DNA of 64,000 nucleotides from G965202915 sp965202915 (GTDB lineage: Bacteria; Pseudomonadota; Gammaproteobacteria; Eutrophobiales; Eutrophobiaceae). The DNA is taken from the NCBI GenBank assembly GCA_965202915.1, contig OZ241847.1, positions 1,860,001-1,924,000 of the forward strand. Direction: 5' to 3'. Shown here piece after piece: positions 38,701-44,561 of this stretch (position 1 is the stretch's first letter; each line of letters begins with the position of its first letter). The notes under the pieces were generated by a model. The model was not told the origin of the DNA and did not search any database. It saw nothing but the letters and a program-made list of their open reading frames with translations. The position numbers were made by a program, and so were the translations under genes.

Positions 38701-40637
38701 GCGCAGAGGACGGCTTTATTATCTGGGGCGATAGCGCGCCTGACAGAGCGGGCTTTAGCGTATCCGGTGCCGGCGACGTGAACGGCGATGGCTTTGCCGA
38801 CCTCATCGTCGGGGCACGCAACGGCAATGATGGTGGCGCCGATGCCGGCGAGGCCTATGTGGTGTTCGGCAGGGCGGACGGCTTTGGCGTGGACACCACC
38901 ACAGTTTCTAGTGAAGGCAGCCACACCCGCCGGGTGATCGACCTGACTAGTCTTAGCGAGACAGAGGGCTTTATCATCCAGGGCGATAGGCCCTATGACT
39001 TTGCGGGCGCGAGCGTATCCGATGCCGGCGACGTCAACGGCGACGGCTATGCCGACCTCATCGTTGGGGCAAGCCAGGGTGACGACCGTGGCGCCGATGC
39101 CGGCGAGGCCTATGTGGTGTTCGGCAAGGCCTCCGGCTTTGGCATGGACGTCACCACCTCAATTCGTGGTGAAGACCCCCACACCCGCCGGGTGATCGAC
39201 CTGACTACCCTTAGCGAGACAGACGGCTTTATCCTCCGGGGCGGTACGATCGGTGACGAGACGGGCTATAGCGTATCCGGCGCGGGGGACATCAACGGCG
39301 ACGGCTATGCCGACCTCATCGTCGGGGCGCACCAAGCCGACTTCAACGTGATCGGCAGTGAACCCAAAAGCGATGCCGGCAGGGCCTATGTGGTGTTCGG
39401 CAAGGCGGACAGCTTTGGCAGTCTCGGCGGTGACGGCCGCCGGGCGATCAACCTGAATAGCCTTGACGGGACGGACGGTTTTATCCTCCAGAGCGATATG
39501 ACTGGCAACGAGGCGGGCTTTAGCGTATCCGGTGCCGGGGACGTCAACGGCGACGGCTATGCCGACCTGCTCGTCGGGGCACCCGTTGGCTCCACCGGTC
39601 GTCCCTCTTCCGGCGAGGCCTATGTGGTGTTCGGCAAGGCGTCCGGCTTCGGTCAAATCAGCCTGAACGGAGCGCTGTCGGAAGAGTTAGGCTTTATCAT
39701 CCGGGGCGGTATGAACGATGACCGTGTGGGCATGAGTGTATCGGCTGCCGGGGACATCAACGGTGACGGCTATGCCGACCTGCTCGTCGGGGCCCCCCAA
39801 GCCGACGTCGACATACCCGGCAGTGACCCCGCAAACGATGCCGGCGAGGCCTATGTGGTGTTCGGTGGCCCGGCCGGCCTGAGCACCGAGGCCGTCGCGG
39901 TGCTGGGCACGAACAGCGGCGACGGCGACCTGAATGACGATGGCACGGCCACGGTGGTGCTCGCCGGAGCCGGCGATGACGTGCTGAATATAGACGGCTT
40001 CGGCCCCGCCGACCTGCTCAAATTCGACGGTGGCAGCGGCACCGACACCCTGCGCTTCAACGGTGTCGATCTGGATCTGAACCTGAGCGTCCTCGCCGAC
40101 ACCCGCCTGAGCAGCATAGAGCGCATAGACCTCAGCGGCAGCGGTGGCAACAGCCTGAGCCTCACTCGTCTGGACCTGCTGAATCTGTCCGAAGTACGGA
40201 CCGAGGGCCGTGCCGAGCTAAGAGTTGACGGCAACACCGACGACAGCGTCACCGCCCCCGATGACGGCTGGGCGCGGGGGGCTGACGTTATGATAGAAGG
40301 CACTATGTACAGGACGTTCGACAACGGCAATGCCCGCCTGTTGATCAATATGGACGTATCGCTGGGTGGGAATTTAATGGCGACCAGCCTGGCCACCGTG
40401 GCTGAGGCCCTGCAAAACTGTTGCGTCACGCAGACGGTCGATATTCGCACCTTGCTGCAGGCCCTGCCGCCTGAGGACGAGGAGCAACAGCGCAAGCGCA
40501 TGGAAGATGAACTGGCGATGTTGGGGCCGTTGCCGGCGGCGCGGGCGGCACTGGAGGCCGAGCAACCGGCGGCGGTGGCGGAGTCGGCTACGGACCTGTT
40601 TGACCTGCCGATACTCAACCCGGATGATGGTATGTAG
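29754..40637 (+). CDS. Giant modular surface protein 2: dockerin-like, CSPG/cadherin repeats, FG-GAP propeller
   Basis: This 3627-aa paralogue of giant protein 1 has nearly the same first 300 residues, including the dockerin-like pair (about 162-269), and nearly the same C-terminus (EEQQRKRMEDELAMLGPLPA). The middle differs: residues about 300-2827 are mainly CSPG-type units (FTQxxxxxxxVFYVHDGG, DSFTVQVMDDDG) mixed with cadherin-like ones. A block beginning LDENADTSDRTKVADIMV occurs three times (near 33050, 33735 and 36250). Seven FG-GAP repeats (about 2840-3369) again make a full propeller set, followed by an RTX-like GGSGTDTLRFNG stretch. Both giants lack an obvious N-terminal signal peptide. 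It arose with giant gene 1 by tandem duplication, followed by independent reshuffling of the repeats. Adhesion is the likely role; the ligand is unknown. Confidence 0.88.
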   Translation: MISKAKAKGLPGRPLSPATPLATLLPIMGAGNSNRIYRAEEAPASTETQTAPLLTQPPAQPAALFSQFMPIIAPLSPSPENPDVDPPSPELPAAFGVVLPAPPADLFHALAGTPQAPLSQPVPDLSEFHRHLSEPLVLRALASEPQQRLYEVAFQTGPERLDLNQDTVITSQDAQVLYYFALLQEGTIDQATLTTLLNNLSGTTLSTDALIALNLLGPIALDSPRAIPDLDLNLDGSIDLQDVRVLYYAYRFGDILRASPSLRETLLSDLTVQDDVADADRQEVYLDMLAQAASLRPPVPAGDHVFQVDEGTSYILSTDDLSARDPDDAGAVLTWTVTTDPTDGRLQLDPGGGASVVVISTAGEDTTFTQADVDAGRVVYVHVSGDTEDSFEVQVANLNDPGPSGAVTLTVEVVESTNQPPTAVTLTNRVITLREDADTPITVAGIDLTDLDGNDVLELTGDDADLFEFNPGQTELLLRDGVDLDFETNPVLNVRVRVVRDPAGASADLSIAVEDVPEAPTTGGGLAFTVAEGASHMLMTTDLSAMDEDVSDGPDMLTWRVTTAPTNGQLELTTNPGTSISTFTQADVDAERVLYVHNGGETTEDGFTVQVEDDGGLPAADPVMLTVTVTPVNDAPTATSDPFEVAVGASYRLTTDDLSATDEDDGPAELTWMVTGVPGNGRLAFLDTPEAAITSFTQADVDAGRVVYIHTGTDTTPDSFTVRVMDDDGEMAAPVTLTVAVVNTPMDMLPTAVTLTNQVPELAENADTSSTMRVADIAVTDNEGGEMLELTGDDAGLFEFNGDQTQLLLSADAALDFETNPFLDVTVRAVRNPAGVNAALRIPVTDQNDAPTTSGGLAFTVTEGASYTLMTTDLSAMDEDGSDGPAQLTWRVVAGNGPANGQLELMSDRGTPINEFTQDDVNMGRVFYVHNGGETTMDSFTVEVMDDGGLPAAAPVTLDVTVTPMNEAPTTTGSGTLTVDEGASQRLTTAELSATDEEDGPDALIWTLTTAPMNGQLELRPIGGGSVMAITQDMTFTQVQLAAGEVFYVHDGGETTMDSFTVQVMDDDGETAAPVTLDVNVMSMDDAPTAVMLINPIDSLDENADTSDRTKVADIMVTDADSSSLADLELAGTHMDLFELGTDSITGNLELFLIADAVLDHEDTSTLEVTVQVVRDTSVSATLSFPVNDVNEAPTTTSRTDPFTVAEGASYMLMTTDLSAMDMDESDDLTDLTWTLTTAPMNGQLELRPIGGGSVMAITQDMTFTQVQLAAGEVFYVHDGGEIDTDSFTVQVMDDDGEMADPVTLTVNVTAMDDTPTGVALTRTVNSLDENADTSDRTKVADIMVTDADSSSLADLELAGTHMDLFELGTDSITGNLELFLIADAVLDHEDTSTLEVTVQVVRDTSVSATLSFPVNDVNEAPTTTSRIDPFTVAEGASYMLMTTDLSAMDMDESDDPTDLTWTLTTAPMNGQLELRSAGEAPVVITIGGQTFTQDDVNNNRVFYVHNGGEIDTDSFTVQVMDDDGEMADPVTLDVTVTAVNDAPTASSGDPIMVDEGAERMLTMADLFAMDRDESDGPTELTWTLTTAPMNGQLELRSAGEAPVVITIGGQTFTQDDVNMDRVFYVHDGGEIDTDSFTVQVMDDDGEMAAPVTLTVNVMPVNDAPTASSGDPIMVDEGAESMLMMVNLFAMDMDESDGPTELTWTLTTDPTNGRLELRSAGEAPVVIMPRGQTFTQDDVNNDRVFYVHDGGELSTDSFTLQVMDDEGTPAAAPVTLTVNVMPVNDAPTASSGDPIMVDEGAESMLMMVNLFAMDMDESDGPTELTWTLTTDPTNGRLELRSAGEAPVVIMPRGQTFTQDDVNNDRVFYVHDGGELSTDSFTLQVMDDEGTPAAAPVTLTVNVMPVNDAPTASSGDPIMVDEGAESMLMMANLFAMDMDESDGPTELTWTLTTAPTNGRLELRPGGVAPVVTITAAGMETFTQDDVNNDRVFYVHDGGELSTDSFTLQVMDDEGTPAAAPVTLTVNVMPVNDAPTASSGDPIMVDEGAESMLMMANLFAMDMDESDGPTELTWTLTTAPMYGQLELRPIGGGSVMAITQDMTFTQVQLAAGEVFYVHDGGELSTDSFTVQVMDDDGEMADPVTLTVTVTAMDDTPTGVALTRTVNSLDENADTSDRTKVADIMVTDADSSSLADLELAGTHMDLFELGTDSITGNLELFLIAGANLDHEMTSSLEVTVQVVRDTSVSATLSFPVNDVNEAPTTSGDFAFTVVEGASYTLMTTDLSATDEDRSDDPTDLTWTLTTAPMNGQLELRPIGGGSVMPITEGMTFTQPQLVAGEVVYVHDGGEIDMDSFRVQVMDDDGEMAAPVMLTVTVTSVNDAPTASSDGAIEVAEGASYRLNTEDLSATDVDDGPTELTWTLMTAPMNGRLELMSNRGTPINAFTQADVDNDRVFYVHDGEETDTDSFTLQVMDNEGTPAAATVTLTVNVMPVNDAPTTDGDLVFEVAVGASYRLMTTDLSATDEDESDGPAELTWTVMTNPGSGRLAFLDTSEDAMSFTQADVDAGRVVYIHTGADTTPDSFMVRVMDDDGELAAPVTLTVAVVNTPTNMLPTAVMLTNPVTTLREDADTSNPMRVANIMLDDPDGGDLLELTGDDAGLFEFNEDQTQLLLRAGAALDFETNPFLDVTVRAVRNPAGVNAALRIPVSDQNDAPTTFGDGAFTVDEGASYMLTTDDLSATDEDMSDGPNELIWTLTDAPDNGRLELRPVSGPIMTIAMDGTFTQAQLAAGRVFYVHNDSNTPSDLFTVQVMDDGGATAAPVMLNVDITRVFDRIDLADPTLEEGFIIHSVTPNQLATGFRGEGVSGAGDVNGDGYADLIIGVPYGTSGGAVSGEAYVVFGKANGFENIDLSRLDEEDGFMIQGDTESDRAGASVSGVGDVNGDGYADLIVGATGVEVGGSDFAGAAYVVFGKADGFENIDLTSLGAEDGFIIWGDSAPDRAGFSVSGAGDVNGDGFADLIVGARNGNDGGADAGEAYVVFGRADGFGVDTTTVSSEGSHTRRVIDLTSLSETEGFIIQGDRPYDFAGASVSDAGDVNGDGYADLIVGASQGDDRGADAGEAYVVFGKASGFGMDVTTSIRGEDPHTRRVIDLTTLSETDGFILRGGTIGDETGYSVSGAGDINGDGYADLIVGAHQADFNVIGSEPKSDAGRAYVVFGKADSFGSLGGDGRRAINLNSLDGTDGFILQSDMTGNEAGFSVSGAGDVNGDGYADLLVGAPVGSTGRPSSGEAYVVFGKASGFGQISLNGALSEELGFIIRGGMNDDRVGMSVSAAGDINGDGYADLLVGAPQADVDIPGSDPANDAGEAYVVFGGPAGLSTEAVAVLGTNSGDGDLNDDGTATVVLAGAGDDVLNIDGFGPADLLKFDGGSGTDTLRFNGVDLDLNLSVLADTRLSSIERIDLSGSGGNSLSLTRLDLLNLSEVRTEGRAELRVDGNTDDSVTAPDDGWARGADVMIEGTMYRTFDNGNARLLINMDVSLGGNLMATSLATVAEALQNCCVTQTVDIRTLLQALPPEDEEQQRKRMEDELAMLGPLPAARAALEAEQPAAVAESATDLFDLPILNPDDGM
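34371..35860 (+). repeat. Tandem CSPG units of about 366 bp
   Basis: Unit starts (GTCAACGATGCGCCGACGG) lie near 34371, 34734, 35100, 35466 and 35838, giving lengths of 363, 366, 366 and 372 bases. The units starting at 34734 and 35100 appear identical by eye. Each encodes about 122 residues beginning ASSGDPIMVDEGAE. Such identity implies very recent amplification or gene conversion. Confidence 0.85.
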
Positions 40638-40703
40638 CCGCAGGCGCCCACGGCGGTGTGCACCCAGGACGCGGTTCCGCCGTCTGGTATCCCGGGTGCC
40701 CCG

Positions 40704-40736
40704 CCCCGATCATGATGAGTGAAATGATCGGGGTTT
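40704..40736 (+). terminator. Rho-independent terminator after giant gene 2
   Basis: The same 10-bp stem and TTT tail as after giant gene 1, located 67 bases past the stop codon and 74 bases before pheT. pheT must therefore have its own promoter downstream of it or rely on read-through. Confidence 0.8.
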
Positions 40737-40809
40737 AATCGTAGCCGGGGCGGGGCTTATTCTGACTGATTGAAACAGGACCTGTACCGATCCATGGATA
40801 GATAATCGG

Positions 40810-43164
40810 ATGAGATTTAGCGAGCAGTGGCTCAGGCAATGGGTGGAGCCCAGGATCAATACCGAAGCGCTTTGTGAGTGCTTAACGATGGCGGGGTTGG
40901 AGGTTGATCGGGTTGAGCCCGCCTGCCCCGATCTCAGCGGGGTCGTTGTTGCCGGGATTGTTGCGGTCGATTCGCAACCGCCCGACTTAAAGAGGTGTGA
41001 GGTGGAATTTGGCGCAGAGCACACAGTCACCGTTGCTTGCGGGGCCGCCAATGTTCATGCGGGCATGATCACGGTACTGGCCAGGCCGGGGGCTTTATTG
41101 GCCGGTGGAGCCAGGGTCGGGGATGCCGAGCCCGGTCTGCTCTGCTCGGAAAGGGATTTGGGATTAACCGAGGACACGCACGGGATTATCGAGTTGGATC
41201 CTTCTTTTACCGTCGGGCGGCCTTTGGCTGAGTATCTGGCCCCGACGGATAGCATCATTGAGATCGGGGTGACGCCCAACCGGGGTGATTGTTTAAGCAT
41301 CAAGGGGGTGGCGCGTGAGGTCGCCATTCTGAGCGGCTGTGCATTAAATGACAGGGATATCGAGGTCGCCGAGCCTGGTGGCGCCTGGTCACGCAAGGTC
41401 AATCTCAACGCCCCCGGGGCCTGCCCGAAATATCTTGGACGGGTTATCACCGGGCTTGATTGTGGTCGGCCGTCGCCGTTTTGGATGCGGGAAAGATTAC
41501 GCCGCTCAGGGGTGCGGCCGATCAGTGCGGTGGTGGATATCAGCAATTACGTCATGCTGGAATTGGGGCAGCCGCTGCATGTATTTGACCAGGATAAATT
41601 AACCGGCGAGATCAGCGTGCGGTACCCGCAGGCGCGGGAGAGATTGACCTTGCTGGGGGGCGCCGAATGTGAATTGCGGCCGGATACATTGATCATCGCG
41701 GATGAGGCCGGTCCATTGGCCCTCGCCGGCATCATGGGCGGGCTTGATAGCGCGGTGACGGCTGATTCACGGAACTTGTTTCTGGAATGCGCCTATTTCT
41801 CCCCCGAGGCAATGATGGGCCAGGCCCGGCTGTATGGCCTGCATACCGATTCCTCGCATCGGTTTGAGCGGGGCGTGGACCCGCAGTTGCAGGCCGATGC
41901 AATTGAAGCGGCGACCTGTTTGATGGTATCGATCTGCGGTGGCCGGGCCGGGCCGGTGATCGAGGTAAAGGATGAGGATAATCTGCCGCAGTCCGTGGAG
42001 ATCCATCTGCGCCTGGCGCAGGTATCGCGGGTGATAGGCGTGGATATGTCCGAGCGGCAGATCCAGGTGATTCTGGAGCGCCTGGGTATGCGGCATACTC
42101 GAGTTGCAGATGGGTGGAAGGTTAAATCTGCCAGTCATCGCTTCGACTTGGCGATGGAGGCTGATCTGATCGAGGAACTGGTGCGCATATGGGGCTATGA
42201 GAATATTCCGCCCGCCACCCCTGAGGCCCGGTTGGCAATACGGCCCGATAATGTAATGAGAAGCCGGCTGATCACCTCGCGGTCGGTGTTGGTTCAGCGC
42301 GGTTATCAAGAGGCGATCACGTTCAGTTTTGTCGATCCCGGGATCCAGGATTTGCTGGAACTGGGGATGGATTCAATCCCCTTGGCCAACCCGATTGCGC
42401 CGGAAATTTCTGATATGCGCCTCAGCTTGTGGCCCGGTTTGCTTGCCGCCGCCCGCTATAATTTAAAGCGGCAGCAGAGACGGGTTCGTCTGTTTGAGAT
42501 TGGGCGGGTATTTAAAAATGGGCGGGATTTGGCTCAGGATCGTCATATAGGCGGGGTCTCTATAGGTGATTATTATGATAATCAATGGAATAAACCATAT
42601 AATTCATGTGATTTTTATGATATAAAGGCGGATATGCAATCCTGGTTCAGTACCCTGGGCATGGATAGGGACGTACATTATTCGCTGATCAGCCATGGTG
42701 CTTTGCATCCGGGGCAGGCGGCGGGCGTCTATTACGGCACCACCCGGATAGGGCTGTTTGGCCGCTTGCATCCGCGGATCGGTGCGGCTCTGGGATTGCC
42801 GGAGGATTGCTATCTGTTTGAATTTAATGCGGAAAAAATGAACGTAAAGGCGCCACCGGCGATTCGGAGTTTATCCAGATTTCCGGCCGTGAAGCGCGAT
42901 TTGGCGATAGAGATTGATGAAGATATTCCGGTCTCCGAGGTGATGGACTGTATCCGGGATCGGGGCGGAGAGGAATTCTATGAACTGGAATTATTCGACG
43001 TCTATCGTGGGGAGGGCGTGGGCCCGGGGAAAAAAAGTCTTGCTTTGGGCTTGACCTTTCAGAAAATTTCAAGCACTCTGGAAGATAAAGAGGTGGAGTC
43101 GATAATGGGGGATATGTTAAATAGTCTTGCAGGACGTTTCGGTGCAACACTTAGAGGGGAATGA
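40810..43164 (+). CDS. pheT: Phenylalanyl-tRNA synthetase beta subunit
   Basis: PheT pairs with PheS to charge tRNA-Phe, and also edits mischarged tyrosine. The 784-aa protein is full length. It has the N-terminal structural domain (MRFSEQWLRQWVEP), an EMAP-like tRNA-binding domain (about 40-150), the B3/4 editing domain, the B5 domain, the catalytic-like core and the FDX-ACB anticodon-binding domain at the end (PAVKRDLAIEIDED). ihfA follows with a one-base gap, as in other gammaproteobacteria. pheS, normally directly upstream, is not in the window: the upstream neighbour is giant gene 2. A 38-codon copy of its 5' end lies at 29099. Confidence 0.97.
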   Translation: MRFSEQWLRQWVEPRINTEALCECLTMAGLEVDRVEPACPDLSGVVVAGIVAVDSQPPDLKRCEVEFGAEHTVTVACGAANVHAGMITVLARPGALLAGGARVGDAEPGLLCSERDLGLTEDTHGIIELDPSFTVGRPLAEYLAPTDSIIEIGVTPNRGDCLSIKGVAREVAILSGCALNDRDIEVAEPGGAWSRKVNLNAPGACPKYLGRVITGLDCGRPSPFWMRERLRRSGVRPISAVVDISNYVMLELGQPLHVFDQDKLTGEISVRYPQARERLTLLGGAECELRPDTLIIADEAGPLALAGIMGGLDSAVTADSRNLFLECAYFSPEAMMGQARLYGLHTDSSHRFERGVDPQLQADAIEAATCLMVSICGGRAGPVIEVKDEDNLPQSVEIHLRLAQVSRVIGVDMSERQIQVILERLGMRHTRVADGWKVKSASHRFDLAMEADLIEELVRIWGYENIPPATPEARLAIRPDNVMRSRLITSRSVLVQRGYQEAITFSFVDPGIQDLLELGMDSIPLANPIAPEISDMRLSLWPGLLAAARYNLKRQQRRVRLFEIGRVFKNGRDLAQDRHIGGVSIGDYYDNQWNKPYNSCDFYDIKADMQSWFSTLGMDRDVHYSLISHGALHPGQAAGVYYGTTRIGLFGRLHPRIGAALGLPEDCYLFEFNAEKMNVKAPPAIRSLSRFPAVKRDLAIEIDEDIPVSEVMDCIRDRGGEEFYELELFDVYRGEGVGPGKKSLALGLTFQKISSTLEDKEVESIMGDMLNSLAGRFGATLRGE

Positions 43165-43165
43165 T

Positions 43166-43471
43166 ATGGGAGCACTGACTAAGACGGATATAACTAAAAA
43201 GCTCTATGATGAGCTTGGATTGAATAAGCGTGAATCCAAGGAGATCGTGGAGATGTTTTTTGAGGAAATTCGCGGGGCCCTGGAGGCGGGGAACCGGGTT
43301 AAACTCTCCGGATTCGGTAATTTTGATCTGCGTGAAAAAAGTCAGCGACCCGGGCGCAATCCTAAAACCGGAGAGGAAATACCGATCAGTGCGCGCAGGG
43401 TGGTCACATTTTGTCCGGGACAAAAACTAAAGGCCCGAGTGGAAGCTTATGCTGGAAGCCCCTCGTCATAA
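43166..43471 (+). CDS. ihfA: Integration host factor alpha subunit
   Basis: IhfA, with IhfB, binds and sharply bends DNA in recombination, replication and transcription. The 101-aa protein has the HU/IHF fold: MGALTKTDITKKLYDELG, GFGNFDLREKSQRPGRNPKT with the intercalating proline, and RRVVTFCPGQKLKARVE. I chose the ATG at 43166, after AGAGGGGA, because it gives the standard IHF N-terminus. An upstream in-frame ATG at 43127 would add 13 residues from inside pheT. The gene overlaps the MerR-family gene downstream by 23 bases. Confidence 0.96.
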   Translation: MGALTKTDITKKLYDELGLNKRESKEIVEMFFEEIRGALEAGNRVKLSGFGNFDLREKSQRPGRNPKTGEEIPISARRVVTFCPGQKLKARVEAYAGSPSS

Positions 43472-43805
43472 CGAATTACCGACGATCCCCGGTAAGCGCT
43501 ATTTCACCATAGGTGAAGTGAGCAATCTGTGCGAGATAAAGCCGCACGTATTGCGTTACTGGGAGCAGGAGTTTCCCCAGTTAAACCCTTTGAAGCGTCG
43601 CGGTAATCGCCGCTATTATCAGCGTCAAGACGTTATTTTGATTAGGCAGATCAGGAGCCTGTTGTATGAGCAGGGGTTCACGATAGGCGGCGCACGGCAA
43701 AAACTATCCGGCCATGAGGCGCAGGATGATTGTAATCAGAGCCAGCAGATCATCCGGCAGTTGCGGAATGAACTGGAAGAGGTTCTGAATATTCTTAGGC
43801 GCTGA
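43449..43805 (+). CDS. MerR-family transcriptional regulator linked to ihfA
   Basis: This 118-aa protein has a MerR-type winged helix-turn-helix at residues 17-85: RYFTIGEVSNLCEIKPHVLR, then RRGNRRYYQRQDV. A C-terminal coiled coil (QSQQIIRQLRNELEEVLNIL) should drive dimerisation. A small MerR-like gene between ihfA and tRNA-Pro is a conserved feature of gammaproteobacteria. Its target and inducer are unknown; there are no effector-binding cysteines of the metal-sensing type. It overlaps the ihfA 3' end and is probably co-transcribed with pheT-ihfA. Confidence 0.9.
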   Translation: MLEAPRHNELPTIPGKRYFTIGEVSNLCEIKPHVLRYWEQEFPQLNPLKRRGNRRYYQRQDVILIRQIRSLLYEQGFTIGGARQKLSGHEAQDDCNQSQQIIRQLRNELEEVLNILRR

Positions 43806-43875
43806 TTGCCCGGGTTCGGATTTTCCTTGAGCTTGCTTGTTGGCACGGCTTTGATCACTTATAAGGCTGTTATTT

Positions 43876-43952
<77 letters not shown>

Positions 43953-43957
43953 ATGTC

Positions 43958-44539
43958 ATGGTTCGCTTAATATCTCATGCCGGCCCGGAATCTGCCCGGG
44001 TCAAAATTCCGGCCTCATTTATAAGGCTGGTGGTATTGTTGTTCTGGAGTTTAACCCTGTGCGCTTGTCTGGGGCAGACTGATCCGGTCTCCGCGTTTAA
44101 TAAGGGTGACTATGAGACCGCCCACGCACTCTGGTTGCCGATGGCGAGGGAGGGAGACCCGGAAGCCCAGAATTATCTGGGGATACAGTATTTTCTTGGG
44201 CTGGGCGTAGAGCGCGATATTGCAGAGGCGGCAAAATGGTATGAAACCGCCGCTCGCCAAGGGCATCCCAATGCCCAGCGCAATTATGCTGATCTGTTTA
44301 ATGAAGGCAACGGTGTGCGGCGGGATTTTTATACCGCCTACATCTGGTACTATGCCGCGTCTCAACAAGGCAATGAAACGGCAAGCCGTCAGTTGGCAGC
44401 CCTGGCGGGAGAGAATAAGTTGTCGCCAAATCAACAGATGCACGCCAAACTTGAGGCAAATGAATTTATCGCCGATCCAAAATTGCATTTCCAGAGCCAT
44501 GATACCTATACCGATACTGAAACAAAGCTTTCTCGATAA
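43958..44539 (+). CDS. Sel1-repeat lipoprotein
   Basis: This 193-aa protein has a hydrophobic N-terminal segment (about 22-36) ending in a lipobox LCAC, with C37 the likely lipidated cysteine, so it is probably membrane-anchored facing the periplasm. The mature part has about three Sel1-type helical repeats: DYETAHALWLPMAREGDPEA, then AEAAKWYETAARQGHPNAQR, then YTAYIWYYAASQQGNETASR. Sel1 repeats are protein-interaction scaffolds. The start lies close behind the tRNA, and glmS follows after 22 bases. The specific partner is unknown. A shorter start inside the leader cannot be excluded. Confidence 0.85.
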   Translation: MVRLISHAGPESARVKIPASFIRLVVLLFWSLTLCACLGQTDPVSAFNKGDYETAHALWLPMAREGDPEAQNYLGIQYFLGLGVERDIAEAAKWYETAARQGHPNAQRNYADLFNEGNGVRRDFYTAYIWYYAASQQGNETASRQLAALAGENKLSPNQQMHAKLEANEFIADPKLHFQSHDTYTDTETKLSR

Positions 44540-44561
44540 TGCGACGATTTAATGGAAGATC

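Noticed and set aside
43127..43165. Longer ihfA starting inside pheT
   Set aside because: The extra 13 residues have no counterpart in IHF proteins. The ATG at 43166 has a good ribosome-binding site and gives the standard N-terminus.
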